Positions 1-9,462 of a stretch of DNA of 64,000 nucleotides are shown here, piece by piece (within the stretch, counting starts at the first letter, position 1; each line of letters opens with the position of its first letter). Made by a program: the position numbers and the translations under genes. The stretch is from DATMER01 sp963741305 (GTDB taxonomy: Bacteria; Acidobacteriota; Thermoanaerobaculia; Multivoradales; UBA5704), in assembly GCA_963741305.1 (NCBI GenBank), contig CAVUHL010000003.1, positions 7,440,001 through 7,504,000 on the forward strand, given 5' to 3'. The notes beneath the pieces are model-generated. The model was not told the DNA's origin. It did no database searches and worked only from the letters and a program-made list of their open reading frames with translations.

Positions 1-1575
1 GAGCCGGTAACCACCGAGCGGCACCTGCTCGAACGCGCCTGGGCCCAGGCGCGCATCGAGCGCCTGCTCCATCTGCGGGAAACCGGCCTTGGCAATGACC
101 CCGACACCCGCCGGGCGCTCGCGCTCCAGGTCGTCGAGGTGAGCGTCAAGCACCGGGTGCTGAGCCCGTTCACCTCCATGCTGGTGCTCGAAACCGAGTA
201 TGACTACGCGCGCTTCGGGCTCGACCGGCGCGCCCTCGCCGACATCCTGACCGTCGGCGCGGGAGGGCTGGACGTGCTCGCCCGCACGGGGGCTCTCCCG
301 CGTGCAGGCGTCGTGGCCGCGGCCCCGAAACCGGCGGAGTCCGGCGCCTTCGACGATTTCGACGAGGCCGAGGAGCCCGGGCCGGAGGGATTTCAGGAGG
401 TTGTGGAAGGAGGCGTCCAAGGATCCGTCGTCGGAGGCGTTGCAGGGGGAGTGCCCGGCGGTGTGGTGGGGGGAGTGCCCGTCTCCGTGCCGGAGAGCCA
501 GCCTCTGATAGCCGGCGACGAGCCTCTCCGGGTCGGCGGCGAGGAGCAAGGTGTGGAGGATGTGATCATCGTCGCCCAGGAGGCGCCCCGGCCCGGTCGT
601 CGTGAGGAGGCGAAGGAGAAGCGGGTCGCGCCCTACTCCGGCCGCTTTGCCGAGGTGAAGGATCTCCTGGACGCCGGCCGGACCGCGGCGGCGCGCTCCC
701 TGGCCGAGTCCTGGAGCGCCGAGGCGCCCGGCGACGTTCTGGCCCTGATCGCCCTGGGCGAAGCCTGTGAGGCGGCGGGGGAGACCGCCGCGGCTGCGCG
801 GGCCTACGGCTCCCTCATCGACCTCTTCCCGCGCCGCGTCGACTTGCGCCGGCTGGCGGGTGAGCGCCTCGAGCGGCTGGGAGAGGCAGGGCTTGGGCTG
901 GCGATCGACACATACGAAAAGGCCGTCCTGGAGCGGCCGGACCACCCTTCAGGCCACCGCCTCCTGGCCTGGGCCCTGCTGCGTGCCGGCCGTTTCGAGG
1001 AGGCGTTCGCGGCGCTCGAGGCGGGGCTTGGCAGGAGCTATCCGGGCGGGCGCTTCGCCGGCGCCGACCGGGTGCTGCGGGAGGATCTGGGCCTCATCGC
1101 CGCCGCCCTGCTGCATGCCGAGCCGGCCCGGCGCGAGGAGGTGCTCGGCCGCCTTGAAGCCCACGGCGCCCGGCTGGAAAGCTCGCCCTCGCTGCGCTTC
1201 GTCCTGACCTGGGAGACCGACGCCAACGATGTCGACCTCCACGTGCATGACCGCAAGGGCGGGCACGCCTACTACAGCCAGAAGTCGTTGCCCTCGGGCG
1301 GAGAGCTGTACGCGGACGTGACCACGGGCTACGGCCCGGAGTGCTTCACGGTGTACGGATCGGCGGCCCGGAGCGCCGCGCCCTACAAGCTGCAGGTGCA
1401 CTACTACTCCCGCGGCCCGATGGGCTACGGCATGGGCACCGTGCAGGTCGTCACCCACGACGGCGAAGGGGGGCTCGCGGTCGAGCCCCGGCCGTTCGTG
1501 GTGATGACCGACGGCGCCATGGTGGAAATCGGGTCGGTCAAGGAAGGGACGCCGACCCGCGTCTCCCGGCGATAA
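1..1575 (+). CDS. C-terminal part of a VIT/VWA-type protein with TPR and DUF2135-like domains (5' end outside window)
   Basis: The frame is open from base 1, so the true start lies upstream; the first internal ATG/GTG start is GTG 139, inside a conserved stretch. Codons 1-80 (ERAWAQARIERLL, then VKHRVLSPFTSMLVLE) match the region that follows the VWA domain in VIT/VWA proteins. A low-complexity Gly/Val/Glu linker follows, then two or three TPR-like helical hairpins (about 740-1040). The C-terminal 120 residues (LTWETDANDVDLHVHD, then GPECFTVY) fit the DUF2135/YfaP-like beta domain. This architecture is usually cell-surface or periplasmic, and the signal peptide would lie off the window. It converges on the VWFA cluster with only 8 bp between stops. 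Family assignment is from motif recognition; function is unknown. Confidence 0.75.
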   Translation, partial: EPVTTERHLLERAWAQARIERLLHLRETGLGNDPDTRRALALQVVEVSVKHRVLSPFTSMLVLETEYDYARFGLDRRALADILTVGAGGLDVLARTGALPRAGVVAAAPKPAESGAFDDFDEAEEPGPEGFQEVVEGGVQGSVVGGVAGGVPGGVVGGVPVSVPESQPLIAGDEPLRVGGEEQGVEDVIIVAQEAPRPGRREEAKEKRVAPYSGRFAEVKDLLDAGRTAAARSLAESWSAEAPGDVLALIALGEACEAAGETAAAARAYGSLIDLFPRRVDLRRLAGERLERLGEAGLGLAIDTYEKAVLERPDHPSGHRLLAWALLRAGRFEEAFAALEAGLGRSYPGGRFAGADRVLREDLGLIAAALLHAEPARREEVLGRLEAHGARLESSPSLRFVLTWETDANDVDLHVHDRKGGHAYYSQKSLPSGGELYADVTTGYGPECFTVYGSAARSAAPYKLQVHYYSRGPMGYGMGTVQVVTHDGEGGLAVEPRPFVVMTDGAMVEIGSVKEGTPTRVSRR

Positions 1576-1583
1576 TCGCGGCG

Positions 1584-3752
1584 CTAGCCTCGCTCGGCAG
1601 GCGCCGCCGCGGCCACCACGAAGGGAGTGGTGGCCGTGCCGGCCTTGCCGGCGGCGTCGGTGACCGTAACCCGCAGCAGGTACTCGCCCGGCTGGAGAGT
1701 GGGCGGACGGAAGGTCATCTCCAGGCGATCAGCACCGGCCTCACCCGCAGCGCGGCTCACCAGGGATAGATCGCCGGCCTGCAGCTCCCGGCCGTCCGCG
1801 GTCAGCACCTGGGAGCGGACCTGGAGATCCCCCTCGTCCGCCAGGTTGTAGCCGAGCAGGGCGAAGCGGGACTCCCCGGTTCCCAGGATCGGCATGGCAG
1901 CCGGCAGGAAGGGCTTGTCTCCCATGCGGAAGGGCATCGGCAGCTCCCGGCGTCCGGGCCGCTGCGCCTCGCGGGCCACCAGCCACTCTCCCTTGGCCTC
2001 GGGGAAGAACGGCGGCAGCAGCACCGGACCGGCACCGGCGAACGCCGGCACTTCCAGCGGCACCACCCGCAGGCCATGGAAGCCGGTGCGGCCGTTGCGC
2101 ACCAGCACCCGCGCCTTGTAGCTGCCGGGCGGCAGCTCCAGGTGGCCGTAGAACTTGAGCCCGGCCTGCAGCAGCTTCGCCTCCACCTTGAACATGTCCA
2201 GCGTGAGCGTCTGGGCGATGTAGTCGCTCACGTGGCCCTTGGCATCCACGGCGTAGACGTAGATCTCGGCCGGAAGGTCGTTCCCCTGATGGAGGTGGAG
2301 CAGCGACGGCCCGTCGATCTCGACCACGACCGGCACGTCCGCGGTCCCACTTCCTCCAGGTATGGCGGCGGTCATCACCGAGGCCCGCACCTGCCCGCCC
2401 TCCTCGCCGGCCAGCACCTGGCCCGCGGTCAGCAGCATCCTCTCCATGCGGGTGCGCTGGGCGAAGGGTTTGGGCGCGAAGTACCCGGGGCGGTGCACCA
2501 CGCGGGCGCCCCGGGGCAGGCCCCGCAGGTCCACCTTGAGCGTATGGTAGGCGCCGTCCGGCGGCGTCTCGGGCTGGATGGTGAGCACGTAGGTGACGCC
2601 CGTCCGCTCCAGCATCTTGCCCATGGCCGCGGACAGGTCGTTGAAGTTCTCGTAAAGGTCTCCGCCGGTGTCTCGGGCCATCTGGAACAGGCTTTCGCGG
2701 CCCCCCTTGCGCTCGTAGCCGAGCGCGCCAGCGCTCCCCGACGTGCCCCGCAGGCCGCCGATGTCCACCGCCTGTACCGTGCAGTCGGCGCGGCGCAGCT
2801 CCTCCAGCATGCCCTCGACGTCGTTCATCGCATCGGCGCTGCCGAACCTCTGCTGCGAGTCGACCTTCCAGACCTCCCCCTTGTCCCGGGCTTCCTGCAT
2901 CTCCTTGTCCAAAGCCTCGCTCGTGTTCCCCAGGAGGAGCGAGCTGTCGTACCCCTCGGAGAGGTAGACCACGTGCTTGCGGCCGTTGACGCTGCGCATC
3001 AACCGGGCGAGGTCGGTGAACGAGCGGGTGAGGGCCGTGATCTTGTCCTTCTGCACCTCCGTGTTGGCGCTCTCGGAGGCGCGCATGGCCTGCTCGAACT
3101 GCCGCAGCATCTCCTCGTCGCCAAACTGCTTCATGCCTGTGCGGCTTTCCTCGCTGCCGGAACCCTCCGTTTCCCGGGTGGTGTTCGCGGCGATCTCCCG
3201 GCGCATGTCGTCGACGACGATCCGCAGCGGGTCCACGGTGGCGCGGTCCATCAGCTCGGGGAGGCCCAGCGAGTCGATGGCCGATTCGATCTGGTTGCGG
3301 TCCGAGGTGAACCCGAGGACCAGCTCGGTGCCGCGCGAGCCCGCGTAGGTCGCGACCGCCGCCAGGTCGGACCCGTGCAGCTCGGACAGCAGATCCTTGG
3401 CCGCCGCGCGCGCCTGTACGATGGCCTTGGGCTCCGAAAAGGCGAGGTCGAAGAGCAGCAGGAAGTGCCGCCGCGCCGGCACGGGCACCTCCTGCGCCTT
3501 GTCGTCGGGGATGGCAAAGAGGTCCACCGCCTCGAAGCCGGTGATGAGCTGCTTGCCCTTGTCCTGGTAGACGGCGAAGTTGTCGGCTTTCAGGTCGCGC
3601 ACCGGCTTGCCGTCGAGCAGCACCTGGACGGGGATCTCGACGACGTTGACCTCGGTCACATCGGAATAGGTGGGCGTTTGGGCGGAAAGACGGGCGGCGA
3701 GCGGTGCAAGCGCAAACAGCAGGCCGGTCAAAGATAACAAAAACCTTTTCAT
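1584..3752 (-). CDS. Exported VWFA-related protein (acidobacterial type), copy 1
   Basis: 722 residues with a Sec signal peptide (MKRFLLSLTGLLFALAPLAA, cleavage near SAQ). The N-terminal beta module (VEIPVQVLLDGKPVRDL) and a VWA domain match the acidobacterial VWFA-related family (TIGR03436 type). The MIDAS loop near residue 102 reads DLAFS, so the first Ser of DxSxS is Ala and metal binding may be weakened. After the VWA domain the family hallmark (TYVLTIQPE ... HRPGYFAP) is followed by beta-rich domains. ATG is preceded by AGGAG. It is the last gene of a three-gene minus-strand set, one base downstream of copy 2, and its C-terminal third is almost identical to copy 2. The family's function is not established; surface adhesion or protein-protein scaffolding is inferred. 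Confidence 0.88.
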   Translation of the reverse strand: MKRFLLSLTGLLFALAPLAARLSAQTPTYSDVTEVNVVEIPVQVLLDGKPVRDLKADNFAVYQDKGKQLITGFEAVDLFAIPDDKAQEVPVPARRHFLLLFDLAFSEPKAIVQARAAAKDLLSELHGSDLAAVATYAGSRGTELVLGFTSDRNQIESAIDSLGLPELMDRATVDPLRIVVDDMRREIAANTTRETEGSGSEESRTGMKQFGDEEMLRQFEQAMRASESANTEVQKDKITALTRSFTDLARLMRSVNGRKHVVYLSEGYDSSLLLGNTSEALDKEMQEARDKGEVWKVDSQQRFGSADAMNDVEGMLEELRRADCTVQAVDIGGLRGTSGSAGALGYERKGGRESLFQMARDTGGDLYENFNDLSAAMGKMLERTGVTYVLTIQPETPPDGAYHTLKVDLRGLPRGARVVHRPGYFAPKPFAQRTRMERMLLTAGQVLAGEEGGQVRASVMTAAIPGGSGTADVPVVVEIDGPSLLHLHQGNDLPAEIYVYAVDAKGHVSDYIAQTLTLDMFKVEAKLLQAGLKFYGHLELPPGSYKARVLVRNGRTGFHGLRVVPLEVPAFAGAGPVLLPPFFPEAKGEWLVAREAQRPGRRELPMPFRMGDKPFLPAAMPILGTGESRFALLGYNLADEGDLQVRSQVLTADGRELQAGDLSLVSRAAGEAGADRLEMTFRPPTLQPGEYLLRVTVTDAAGKAGTATTPFVVAAAAPAERG

Positions 3753-3753
3753 C

Positions 3754-5988
3754 TCAGCTCCTCTCGCCCGGGCCGGCCGCCGCCACCATGAAGGAGGTGG
3801 TAGACGTGCCCGCTTTTCCGGCGGCGTCGGTGATCGTGATCCGCAACAGGTATTCGCCCGGCGGCAGTGTGGGAGGACGGAAAGTCAATTCCAGGCGGTC
3901 AGCGCCGGCCTCACCTGTAGCGCGGCTCACCAGGGACAGGTCTCCGGCCTGGACTTCCCGGCCGTCGGCGGTCAGCACCTGGGAGCGGACCTGGAGGTCG
4001 CCCTCGTCCGCCAGGTTGTAGCCGAGCAGGGCGAAGCGGGCCTCCCCGGTTCCCAGGATCGGTGTGGCCGCCGGCAGGAAGGGCTTGTCTCCCATGCGGA
4101 AGGGCATGGGCAGCTCCCGGCGTCCGGGCCGCTGCGCCTCTCGCGCCACCAGCCACTCTCCCTTGGCCTCGGGGAAGAACGGCGGCAGCAGCACCGGACC
4201 GGCACCGGCGAACGCCGGCACCTCGATCGGAACCACCCGCATGCCATGCGCGCCGGTACGGCCGTTGCGCACCAGCACCCGGGCCTTGTAGCTCCCCGGG
4301 GGCAGCTCCAGGTGGCCGTAGAACTTGAGGCCGGCCTGCAGCAGCCGGGTTTCGACCTTGGGCAGGTCCAGGGAAAGCGTCTGGGCGAAGTAGTCGCGCA
4401 CCTGGCCCTTGTCGTCCATGGCATAGACATAGATCTCGGCTGGCAGGTCGGTTCCCTCGTGCAGGTGGAGCAGGGACGGGCCATCGATCGCGATGATCAC
4501 CGGCACGTCCGCACTGCTCTCCGGGTCCGCCGGCGAGCGGGGGAGCGGCACCGCCAGGACCGAGGCCTGCACCTGCCCGCCCTCCTCTCCGATCAGGACC
4601 TGGCCCGCGGTGAGGATCATCTTCTCCAACCGGCTGCGTTGAGCGAAGGGCCGCGGCGCGTAGTAGCCGGGACGGTGGTTCACCCGGGCTCCCCGCGGCC
4701 CGCCCTTGAGCTCCACCCTCAGGGGATGGTAGGCGCCGTTCGGCTGCACCTCGGGCTGGATCGTGAGCACATAGGTGACGCCCGTCCGCTCCAGCATCTT
4801 GCCCATGGCCGCGGACAGGTCGTTGAAGTTCTCGTAGAGGTCGCCGCCGGTGTCGTGGGCGAGTTGGAAGAGGCTGTCGCGGCCCCCCTTCTGTTCGAAA
4901 GCATCCCCGCCGGCAGGCCCTCCCGGGCTCCCCCCGGAGCGCAAGCCGCCGATGTCCACCGACTGCACGATGCAATCGGCGCGGCGCAGCTCCTGCAGCA
5001 TGCCCTCGACGTCGTTGGCCGCGCCGGTGTCGCCATACCGCTTGTCGGCGCTCACCTCCCAGACCTCCCCCTTCTCCGCGGCCTCCTGCATCTTCCCCTG
5101 GTCCGACCGGTCCGTGGTGCCCGCCAGGAGGGAGCTGTCATACCCCTCCGAGAGGTAGACCACGTACTTGCGGCCCTGGACGGTGCGCATGAGCCGGGCG
5201 AGGTCGGTGAAGGAGCGGGCCAGGGCGGTGATCCTGTCCTTCTGCACCTCCTGGTTGGCCAGATCGGCCTCGCGGGTCAAGGCCTCCAGACGGTCGAGCA
5301 CCCTGCCGGTGAGCGCTGCCCGCATCTCGGCCTGCGCCTCCGCGCGCCGCCCGCTCGCGGACCCTCCATTCTCGTTCGTCACCCTGCCGCCCCCTTCCTG
5401 GTCCAGGGTCTGCCGGGCGCGGATGTCGGCCGTCATCGTGTCGGCCACGATCTTGAGCGGATCGCCGGAGCGGTCGACCAGCTCGGGAAGGCCGAGGGTG
5501 TCGATGGCGGCGCGGGCCTGCTCCCGGTCAGGGGTGAAGCCGAGGACGAGCTCGGAGCCGGTGGAGGCCGCGTAGGTAGAGACCGCCACCATGTCGGCCG
5601 GGTGCAGCTCGCCGAGCAGGCCCTTGGCCGCCTCCCGTGCCTGGAGGACCGACTTGGGCTCCGAGAAGGAGAGGTCGAAGAGCAGGAGGAAGTAGCGCCG
5701 GGCCGCGGCCGGGACCTCGTCGGCCTTCTCGCCAGGCAGGGTCATGAGGTCGACCACGTCGAAGCCGGTGACCTCCTGCCTCTGCTTGCCGCGGTAGACG
5801 GCGAAGTCGGCGGCGGTCAGGCCGCGGACCGGCTTGCCGGCGGCGATCACCTGGACAGGGATCTCGACCGCGTTGACCTCTGTGGTATCAGCAAACTGTG
5901 GGGAAAACTTCGGGTCCTGGGCGGCCAGGGACAGGGCCAGGCAGAGCCCGGCGGTCAGAAAGACGGCAGATTTCCAAGCGGCAGTCAT
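3754..5988 (-). CDS. Exported VWFA-related protein (acidobacterial type), copy 2
   Basis: 744 residues with signal peptide (AVFLTAGLCLALSLAAQ). Same order as its neighbours: N-terminal beta module, VWA domain, HRPGYYAP hallmark, C-terminal beta domains. The MIDAS motif near residues 105-109 is intact (DLSFS). A Gly/Pro-rich insert (GGSPGGPAGG) and a Glu/Ala-rich helical insert sit inside the VWA part. ATG has GGGGAG upstream. It lies 72 bp after copy 3 and 1 bp before copy 1, so the three are very likely cotranscribed. The region after the VWA domain is nearly identical to copy 1 at protein and DNA level, while the VWA halves have diverged, which suggests gene conversion or a recent partial duplication. 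The molecular role is unknown. Confidence 0.88.
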   Translation of the reverse strand: MTAAWKSAVFLTAGLCLALSLAAQDPKFSPQFADTTEVNAVEIPVQVIAAGKPVRGLTAADFAVYRGKQRQEVTGFDVVDLMTLPGEKADEVPAAARRYFLLLFDLSFSEPKSVLQAREAAKGLLGELHPADMVAVSTYAASTGSELVLGFTPDREQARAAIDTLGLPELVDRSGDPLKIVADTMTADIRARQTLDQEGGGRVTNENGGSASGRRAEAQAEMRAALTGRVLDRLEALTREADLANQEVQKDRITALARSFTDLARLMRTVQGRKYVVYLSEGYDSSLLAGTTDRSDQGKMQEAAEKGEVWEVSADKRYGDTGAANDVEGMLQELRRADCIVQSVDIGGLRSGGSPGGPAGGDAFEQKGGRDSLFQLAHDTGGDLYENFNDLSAAMGKMLERTGVTYVLTIQPEVQPNGAYHPLRVELKGGPRGARVNHRPGYYAPRPFAQRSRLEKMILTAGQVLIGEEGGQVQASVLAVPLPRSPADPESSADVPVIIAIDGPSLLHLHEGTDLPAEIYVYAMDDKGQVRDYFAQTLSLDLPKVETRLLQAGLKFYGHLELPPGSYKARVLVRNGRTGAHGMRVVPIEVPAFAGAGPVLLPPFFPEAKGEWLVAREAQRPGRRELPMPFRMGDKPFLPAATPILGTGEARFALLGYNLADEGDLQVRSQVLTADGREVQAGDLSLVSRATGEAGADRLELTFRPPTLPPGEYLLRITITDAAGKAGTSTTSFMVAAAGPGERS

Positions 5989-6060
5989 GATCTCCCCTTC
6001 CCGCGGCTCGCCGCGGCGGTCATGCCCTCCGCCTGGTGCTCCTCTCCGAAAAAAGAAAGA

Positions 6061-8229
6061 TCAATTCACCACGAACGGAGCGCTGCTGGTGCGCTCCCCA
6101 CCTTCACCGCTCACGGTCACGCGCAGCAAGTACTCGCCCGGGGCGAGCGCGGGAGTGCGGAAAGCGGCGCGCAGGCGCTGGGCGCCGTCCCCGGCGCCGC
6201 TTTCCCGTCCAAGTACCCGCAGCCCGCCGGATGCGACCTCGCGGCCATCCGGCGTCGTCACCTGGGTACGGATCTTCAGGTCTCCCGCCAGATGGTAGCT
6301 CACCAGGGCCACCGCTGTCTCTTCTCCCTGCTGCAGCTCCGGCTGGGGATCGGGCAGCCAGGCAATATCGCCAACATTGCCCTGGGTGAAGGGGAACGGC
6401 ACCTCCTCGCCACCGGACGACTGGCGGGTGACCACGCCATGGCCCGGCCGCTCCGGGAACATCGGCGGCAGCAGGACCGGCTGGCCCGCACCCATCTCGG
6501 GGATCTCCACCCGGGCGGTGCGCAGGCCGTAGGCGCCGGTGCGGCCATTGAGGGCAAGGACGCGCAGGGAGAAGCGGCCGGGCGGCAGCTCCAGGTGGCC
6601 GAGGAAGCGCAGGCCCCCCTGGCGCAGCTCGGTCTCGACCTTCGCCAGCTCCAGGACCAGCGCCTGGGCCAGATAGTCGCGCACGCCGCCGTTCTCGTCC
6701 AGGGCGTAGATGTAGATCTCGGCGAGCAGCTCGCCGGGGCCGTTGCCGGCAAGGAGGGCGGGGCCGTCGGCCTCGATCAGCACGGGGACGTAAGCCAGTC
6801 CCCCCTCCATACGGCCTTCCTTGGGGAACGGGGTCGCGAGCACCGAGGTCGGGACGGAGCCGGGCTCGTCGCCGCTCAGCAGCCGGGCGCCGGTGGTCAG
6901 GGCGCGGTCGAGCTTGCCGCGCTCGGCGAAGTGGCGGGGCGAGTAATAGCCGGGGCGGTGGACCACGCGGGCGCCGCGGGGCGCCTTGCCCTTGCGCAGC
7001 TCCACGCGCAACGGGTGGTACGAGCCATCCGCCTTCAAGTCCTCGGGCTGGATGGTGAGCACGTAGGTGACGCCGGAGCGCTCCAGCATCTTGCCCACGG
7101 CGGCGGACAGGTCGTTGAAGTTCTCGTAGGCCTCGCCGCCAGTGTCGCGGGCGATCTGGAAGAGGCTGTCCCGGCCGCTCTGCTTTTCCCCTGGCTCCCC
7201 GGAGCGCAGGCCGGCCACGTCCACCGTATGGACGCGGCAGTCGGATCTCCGCAGCTCCTCCAGCATGCGCTCGAGGTCGCCGAGGGCCTCGGTGCTGCCG
7301 AAGCGCTCCTCCGAATCGACGCGCCAGACCGCGCCCACCTCGGACCCTTCCACGTACATGCGGTCCCGCTCGTCCTTGTCCTGGGTGCCCTGGACCACGG
7401 AGTTGTCGAAGCCCTCGGAGAAGAGGAGGACCTCCTTGCGGCCGGAGATGCCCCGCATGAGCCGGGCGATCTCGGAGAACGAATCGGACAGGGAATCGAG
7501 GGCCGCCTTCTGGGCCTGGCGCCCGGCTTCCTCCGAGCTCTTCTGCGCGTTGTACAGCGGGTCCATCAGTCCTGAGAAGTGGTTCGAGGTCTTCAGGGAG
7601 CTTTGGCCGGGAGTCGTCGATGGTGGTCTGGGCGGGTTCCTGAGCTTCTGGTTCGGGTTGGGGCCGTTCCCGCCGACCCCTCCGGTTTCGCCGAAGCTGT
7701 TGTCGTGCTCGACCACGAGGATCTTGAGCGGATCGGCGGCGCGGTCGATCAGGTCCGGCAGGCCGAGGCTGTGCAGGGCGGCGACGATCTGACCGCGGTC
7801 GGAGGTGAAGCCGAGCACCATGTCGACGCCGGTGCGGCGGTAGGTGGCGACCGCCACAAGGTCGGACGGATGGAGGAGGGGGAGCATGCCGATGGCGGCC
7901 TCACGCCCATCGGAGATGCCGTTGGGATCGGAGAACGCCAGGTCGAAAACCATGAGGAACCAGCGCCGGGCCGCGCCGGGGACCTCGGCATCGGCGGGCA
8001 GCGTCTGGAGGTCCACGGAATCGAAACCGACGACCGGGCGCTGCCGCCGTCCCTCGTAGACCACGAAGTCGGCGGCGGCGAGCCCGCGCACGGCCTGGCC
8101 GTCCGCGACCACCTGCACCGGGATCTGGACGGCGGTGACGTCCGTGGTGCCCGAGAACTGGCCGGAAGCCGGCGCGATGCCGGCAAAGGCCAGCGCAAGG
8201 ATCAGGATCAGCGGGCAGAACGCTCTCAT
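6061..8229 (-). CDS. Exported VWFA-related protein (acidobacterial type), copy 3
   Basis: 722 residues with signal peptide (LILILALAFAGIAPASGQ). It has the N-terminal VQIPVQVVADG module and a VWA domain with a DLAFS MIDAS variant near residues 96-100 (Ala for the first Ser, as in copy 1). A long Pro/Asn/Gly-rich insert near residue 190 and the HRPGYYSPRHF hallmark follow. It is clearly homologous to copies 1 and 2 but more diverged throughout. It is the promoter-proximal gene of the minus-strand set, with GGGGGAG before the ATG. A 103-bp gap divides it from the divergent Cys-rich protein gene, so both promoters must lie there. Function unknown; exported. Confidence 0.87.
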   Translation of the reverse strand: MRAFCPLILILALAFAGIAPASGQFSGTTDVTAVQIPVQVVADGQAVRGLAAADFVVYEGRRQRPVVGFDSVDLQTLPADAEVPGAARRWFLMVFDLAFSDPNGISDGREAAIGMLPLLHPSDLVAVATYRRTGVDMVLGFTSDRGQIVAALHSLGLPDLIDRAADPLKILVVEHDNSFGETGGVGGNGPNPNQKLRNPPRPPSTTPGQSSLKTSNHFSGLMDPLYNAQKSSEEAGRQAQKAALDSLSDSFSEIARLMRGISGRKEVLLFSEGFDNSVVQGTQDKDERDRMYVEGSEVGAVWRVDSEERFGSTEALGDLERMLEELRRSDCRVHTVDVAGLRSGEPGEKQSGRDSLFQIARDTGGEAYENFNDLSAAVGKMLERSGVTYVLTIQPEDLKADGSYHPLRVELRKGKAPRGARVVHRPGYYSPRHFAERGKLDRALTTGARLLSGDEPGSVPTSVLATPFPKEGRMEGGLAYVPVLIEADGPALLAGNGPGELLAEIYIYALDENGGVRDYLAQALVLELAKVETELRQGGLRFLGHLELPPGRFSLRVLALNGRTGAYGLRTARVEIPEMGAGQPVLLPPMFPERPGHGVVTRQSSGGEEVPFPFTQGNVGDIAWLPDPQPELQQGEETAVALVSYHLAGDLKIRTQVTTPDGREVASGGLRVLGRESGAGDGAQRLRAAFRTPALAPGEYLLRVTVSGEGGERTSSAPFVVN

Positions 8230-8332
8230 GGCTCCCCCTTTCGGCGGATCGGCTCAGGCTTCTACTTTACTCCTTGAGGGACCACTTGACCCAATCAGGA
8301 AGTCTTAATTAAGCTCAAGCGGGAGGTGATGC

Positions 8333-8887
8333 ATGAAGAAGTACTTGCTCGGTATTTTCGTCCCATTCATCCTCGTGGCCGCTGCTTCGGCTCAGGCGCC
8401 GCAGGTGGTGACCAGCTCCGAGGTCAGCGTAGCCGGTGAAGTCGAAGTCGTCGAGAACCTGGATGCCATCCCGCTCTATCGGCTGACCGTGAACCTCGAT
8501 CCCCGGCGGCATTCAGTCGGGACGAACGTGGAGTACGAGATCCTCACTGCGCCGGGCATTGGTGCCGGAGGAGGGATGTTCACGATCCGGCCCGAGATGT
8601 TGAGCGCCGATGGCCGCTCGATTTCGGTGCTCACCGGATTTGGCGGCTTGGAACTGGGCGCCGCTTCGCGGGTCGTCATCAAGCTCGTGGACTTGGAGTC
8701 AGGGGCTTCCCCGGGGAACCCGAAGCGCGTGATTGGCGCCAGCGGCATCGTCGATACCTGCACGAGCTACTGCGACCGTTGTGCCGACAAAGCGACAGCC
8801 CTCTGTGACCAGGGAGTGACGACCTACGAGTGCGGCTGCGACGGTGAAAGCCGGAGCTGCAAGTTCACCTGCTACAGGAAGGTATAG
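8333..8887 (+). CDS. Secreted Cys-rich hypothetical protein
   Basis: 184 residues: a signal peptide (MKKYLLGIFVPFILVAAASA), a beta-rich middle, and a C-terminal tail of about 45 residues holding eight cysteines (CTSYCDRC ... CGCDG ... CKFTC). The tail looks like a small disulfide-bonded knot of up to four bridges, which fits an extracytoplasmic location. The start is well supported by GGAGGTGAT just upstream (8322-8330), an almost complete anti-SD match. It is monocistronic and divergent from the VWFA set. I recognise no family. The Cys-rich tail could be a ligand-binding or host/cell-contact module, but nothing in the sequence shows which. Confidence 0.75.
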   Translation: MKKYLLGIFVPFILVAAASAQAPQVVTSSEVSVAGEVEVVENLDAIPLYRLTVNLDPRRHSVGTNVEYEILTAPGIGAGGGMFTIRPEMLSADGRSISVLTGFGGLELGAASRVVIKLVDLESGASPGNPKRVIGASGIVDTCTSYCDRCADKATALCDQGVTTYECGCDGESRSCKFTCYRKV

Positions 8888-9052
8888 GCCTCAGGGGCGG
8901 GAGGGCGGCCAACGGGGCGCCGGGCAGGCCTGATCGGCGGAAGTCAGATGCTTTAGGCGCAATAGCGGCCAATCAGGCCCTGGGGCGACGGATCAGGCTC
9001 AAGCTGGATGCATGCGGCGGAAACCATGGCAGATGGGCGCTTTGGCGACGCT

Positions 9053-9424
9053 TCAGGCTTTCCGCGCGCCGATCTCTTCCTGAACGATGCCCCGGACCAG
9101 ATCAGACAGCTCCTCGCGGGTCGACGGCAGGGCCGCTTTCTTGCCAGCCTTTTTCCGCACGTCCGGCCTCATCCAATCGGTCAAATGGTGGCGGACAGGC
9201 CAGTCGGGAAAGGCGAGCTCCAGGAACTCCATGGGATGGACCTGGAGGATGCGGGCGATCGCGACGAGGTGGTGAACCCGGATTTCGATCCGGCCGTCGA
9301 GCATCCGCAGCAGCGACCCGTGCCCGAGGCCGAGATCGTCTTCCAAGTCGCGGTTGGACCGGCGGCAGGCCGCCACCGCCTCGCGCAGCACGGCGCGAAG
9401 CTCGCTGAGATCGTCCTGAGGCAT
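9053..9424 (-). CDS. Small helix-turn-helix (XRE-like) protein
   Basis: 123 residues, mostly helical. Residues about 20-65 (NRDLEDDLGLGHGSLLRML, then HHLVAIARILQVHPMEFLEL) follow the pattern of an XRE/Cro-type HTH: a helix, a turn with GLGHGSL, a recognition-like helix and a closing helix. A Lys/Arg-rich C-terminal tail follows (KKAGKKAALPSTREELSDLV). ATG at 9424 is chosen because the longer open frame upstream is only the shadow of the VWFA gene. It lies 38 bp downstream of VWFA copy 4 and so is probably the last gene of that operon. It may be a DNA-binding regulator of the cluster or a solitary antitoxin-like regulator. No target site was identified. Confidence 0.65.
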   Translation of the reverse strand: MPQDDLSELRAVLREAVAACRRSNRDLEDDLGLGHGSLLRMLDGRIEIRVHHLVAIARILQVHPMEFLELAFPDWPVRHHLTDWMRPDVRKKAGKKAALPSTREELSDLVRGIVQEEIGARKA

Positions 9425-9462
9425 GGCTGTCAGCCTAGCACGGGCGCCGTGGGGACGGGGCC

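Noticed and set aside
3670..7575. A 1301-codon plus-strand open frame antisense to VWFA copies 2 and 3
   Set aside because: His/Gly/Arg/Val-rich shadow sequence typical of the antisense frame in high-GC genes; the minus strand carries clear VWA proteins with signal peptides.
8286..8311. TTGACC followed by TTAATTA as a sigma-70 promoter for the Cys-rich gene
   Set aside because: The spacer is only 13-14 bases, too short for a normal promoter, although the true promoter must be near.
8888..9052. Loose repeats of CAGGCC/TCAGGCT words in the gap after the Cys-rich gene
   Set aside because: Spacing and sequence are too irregular to define a unit.
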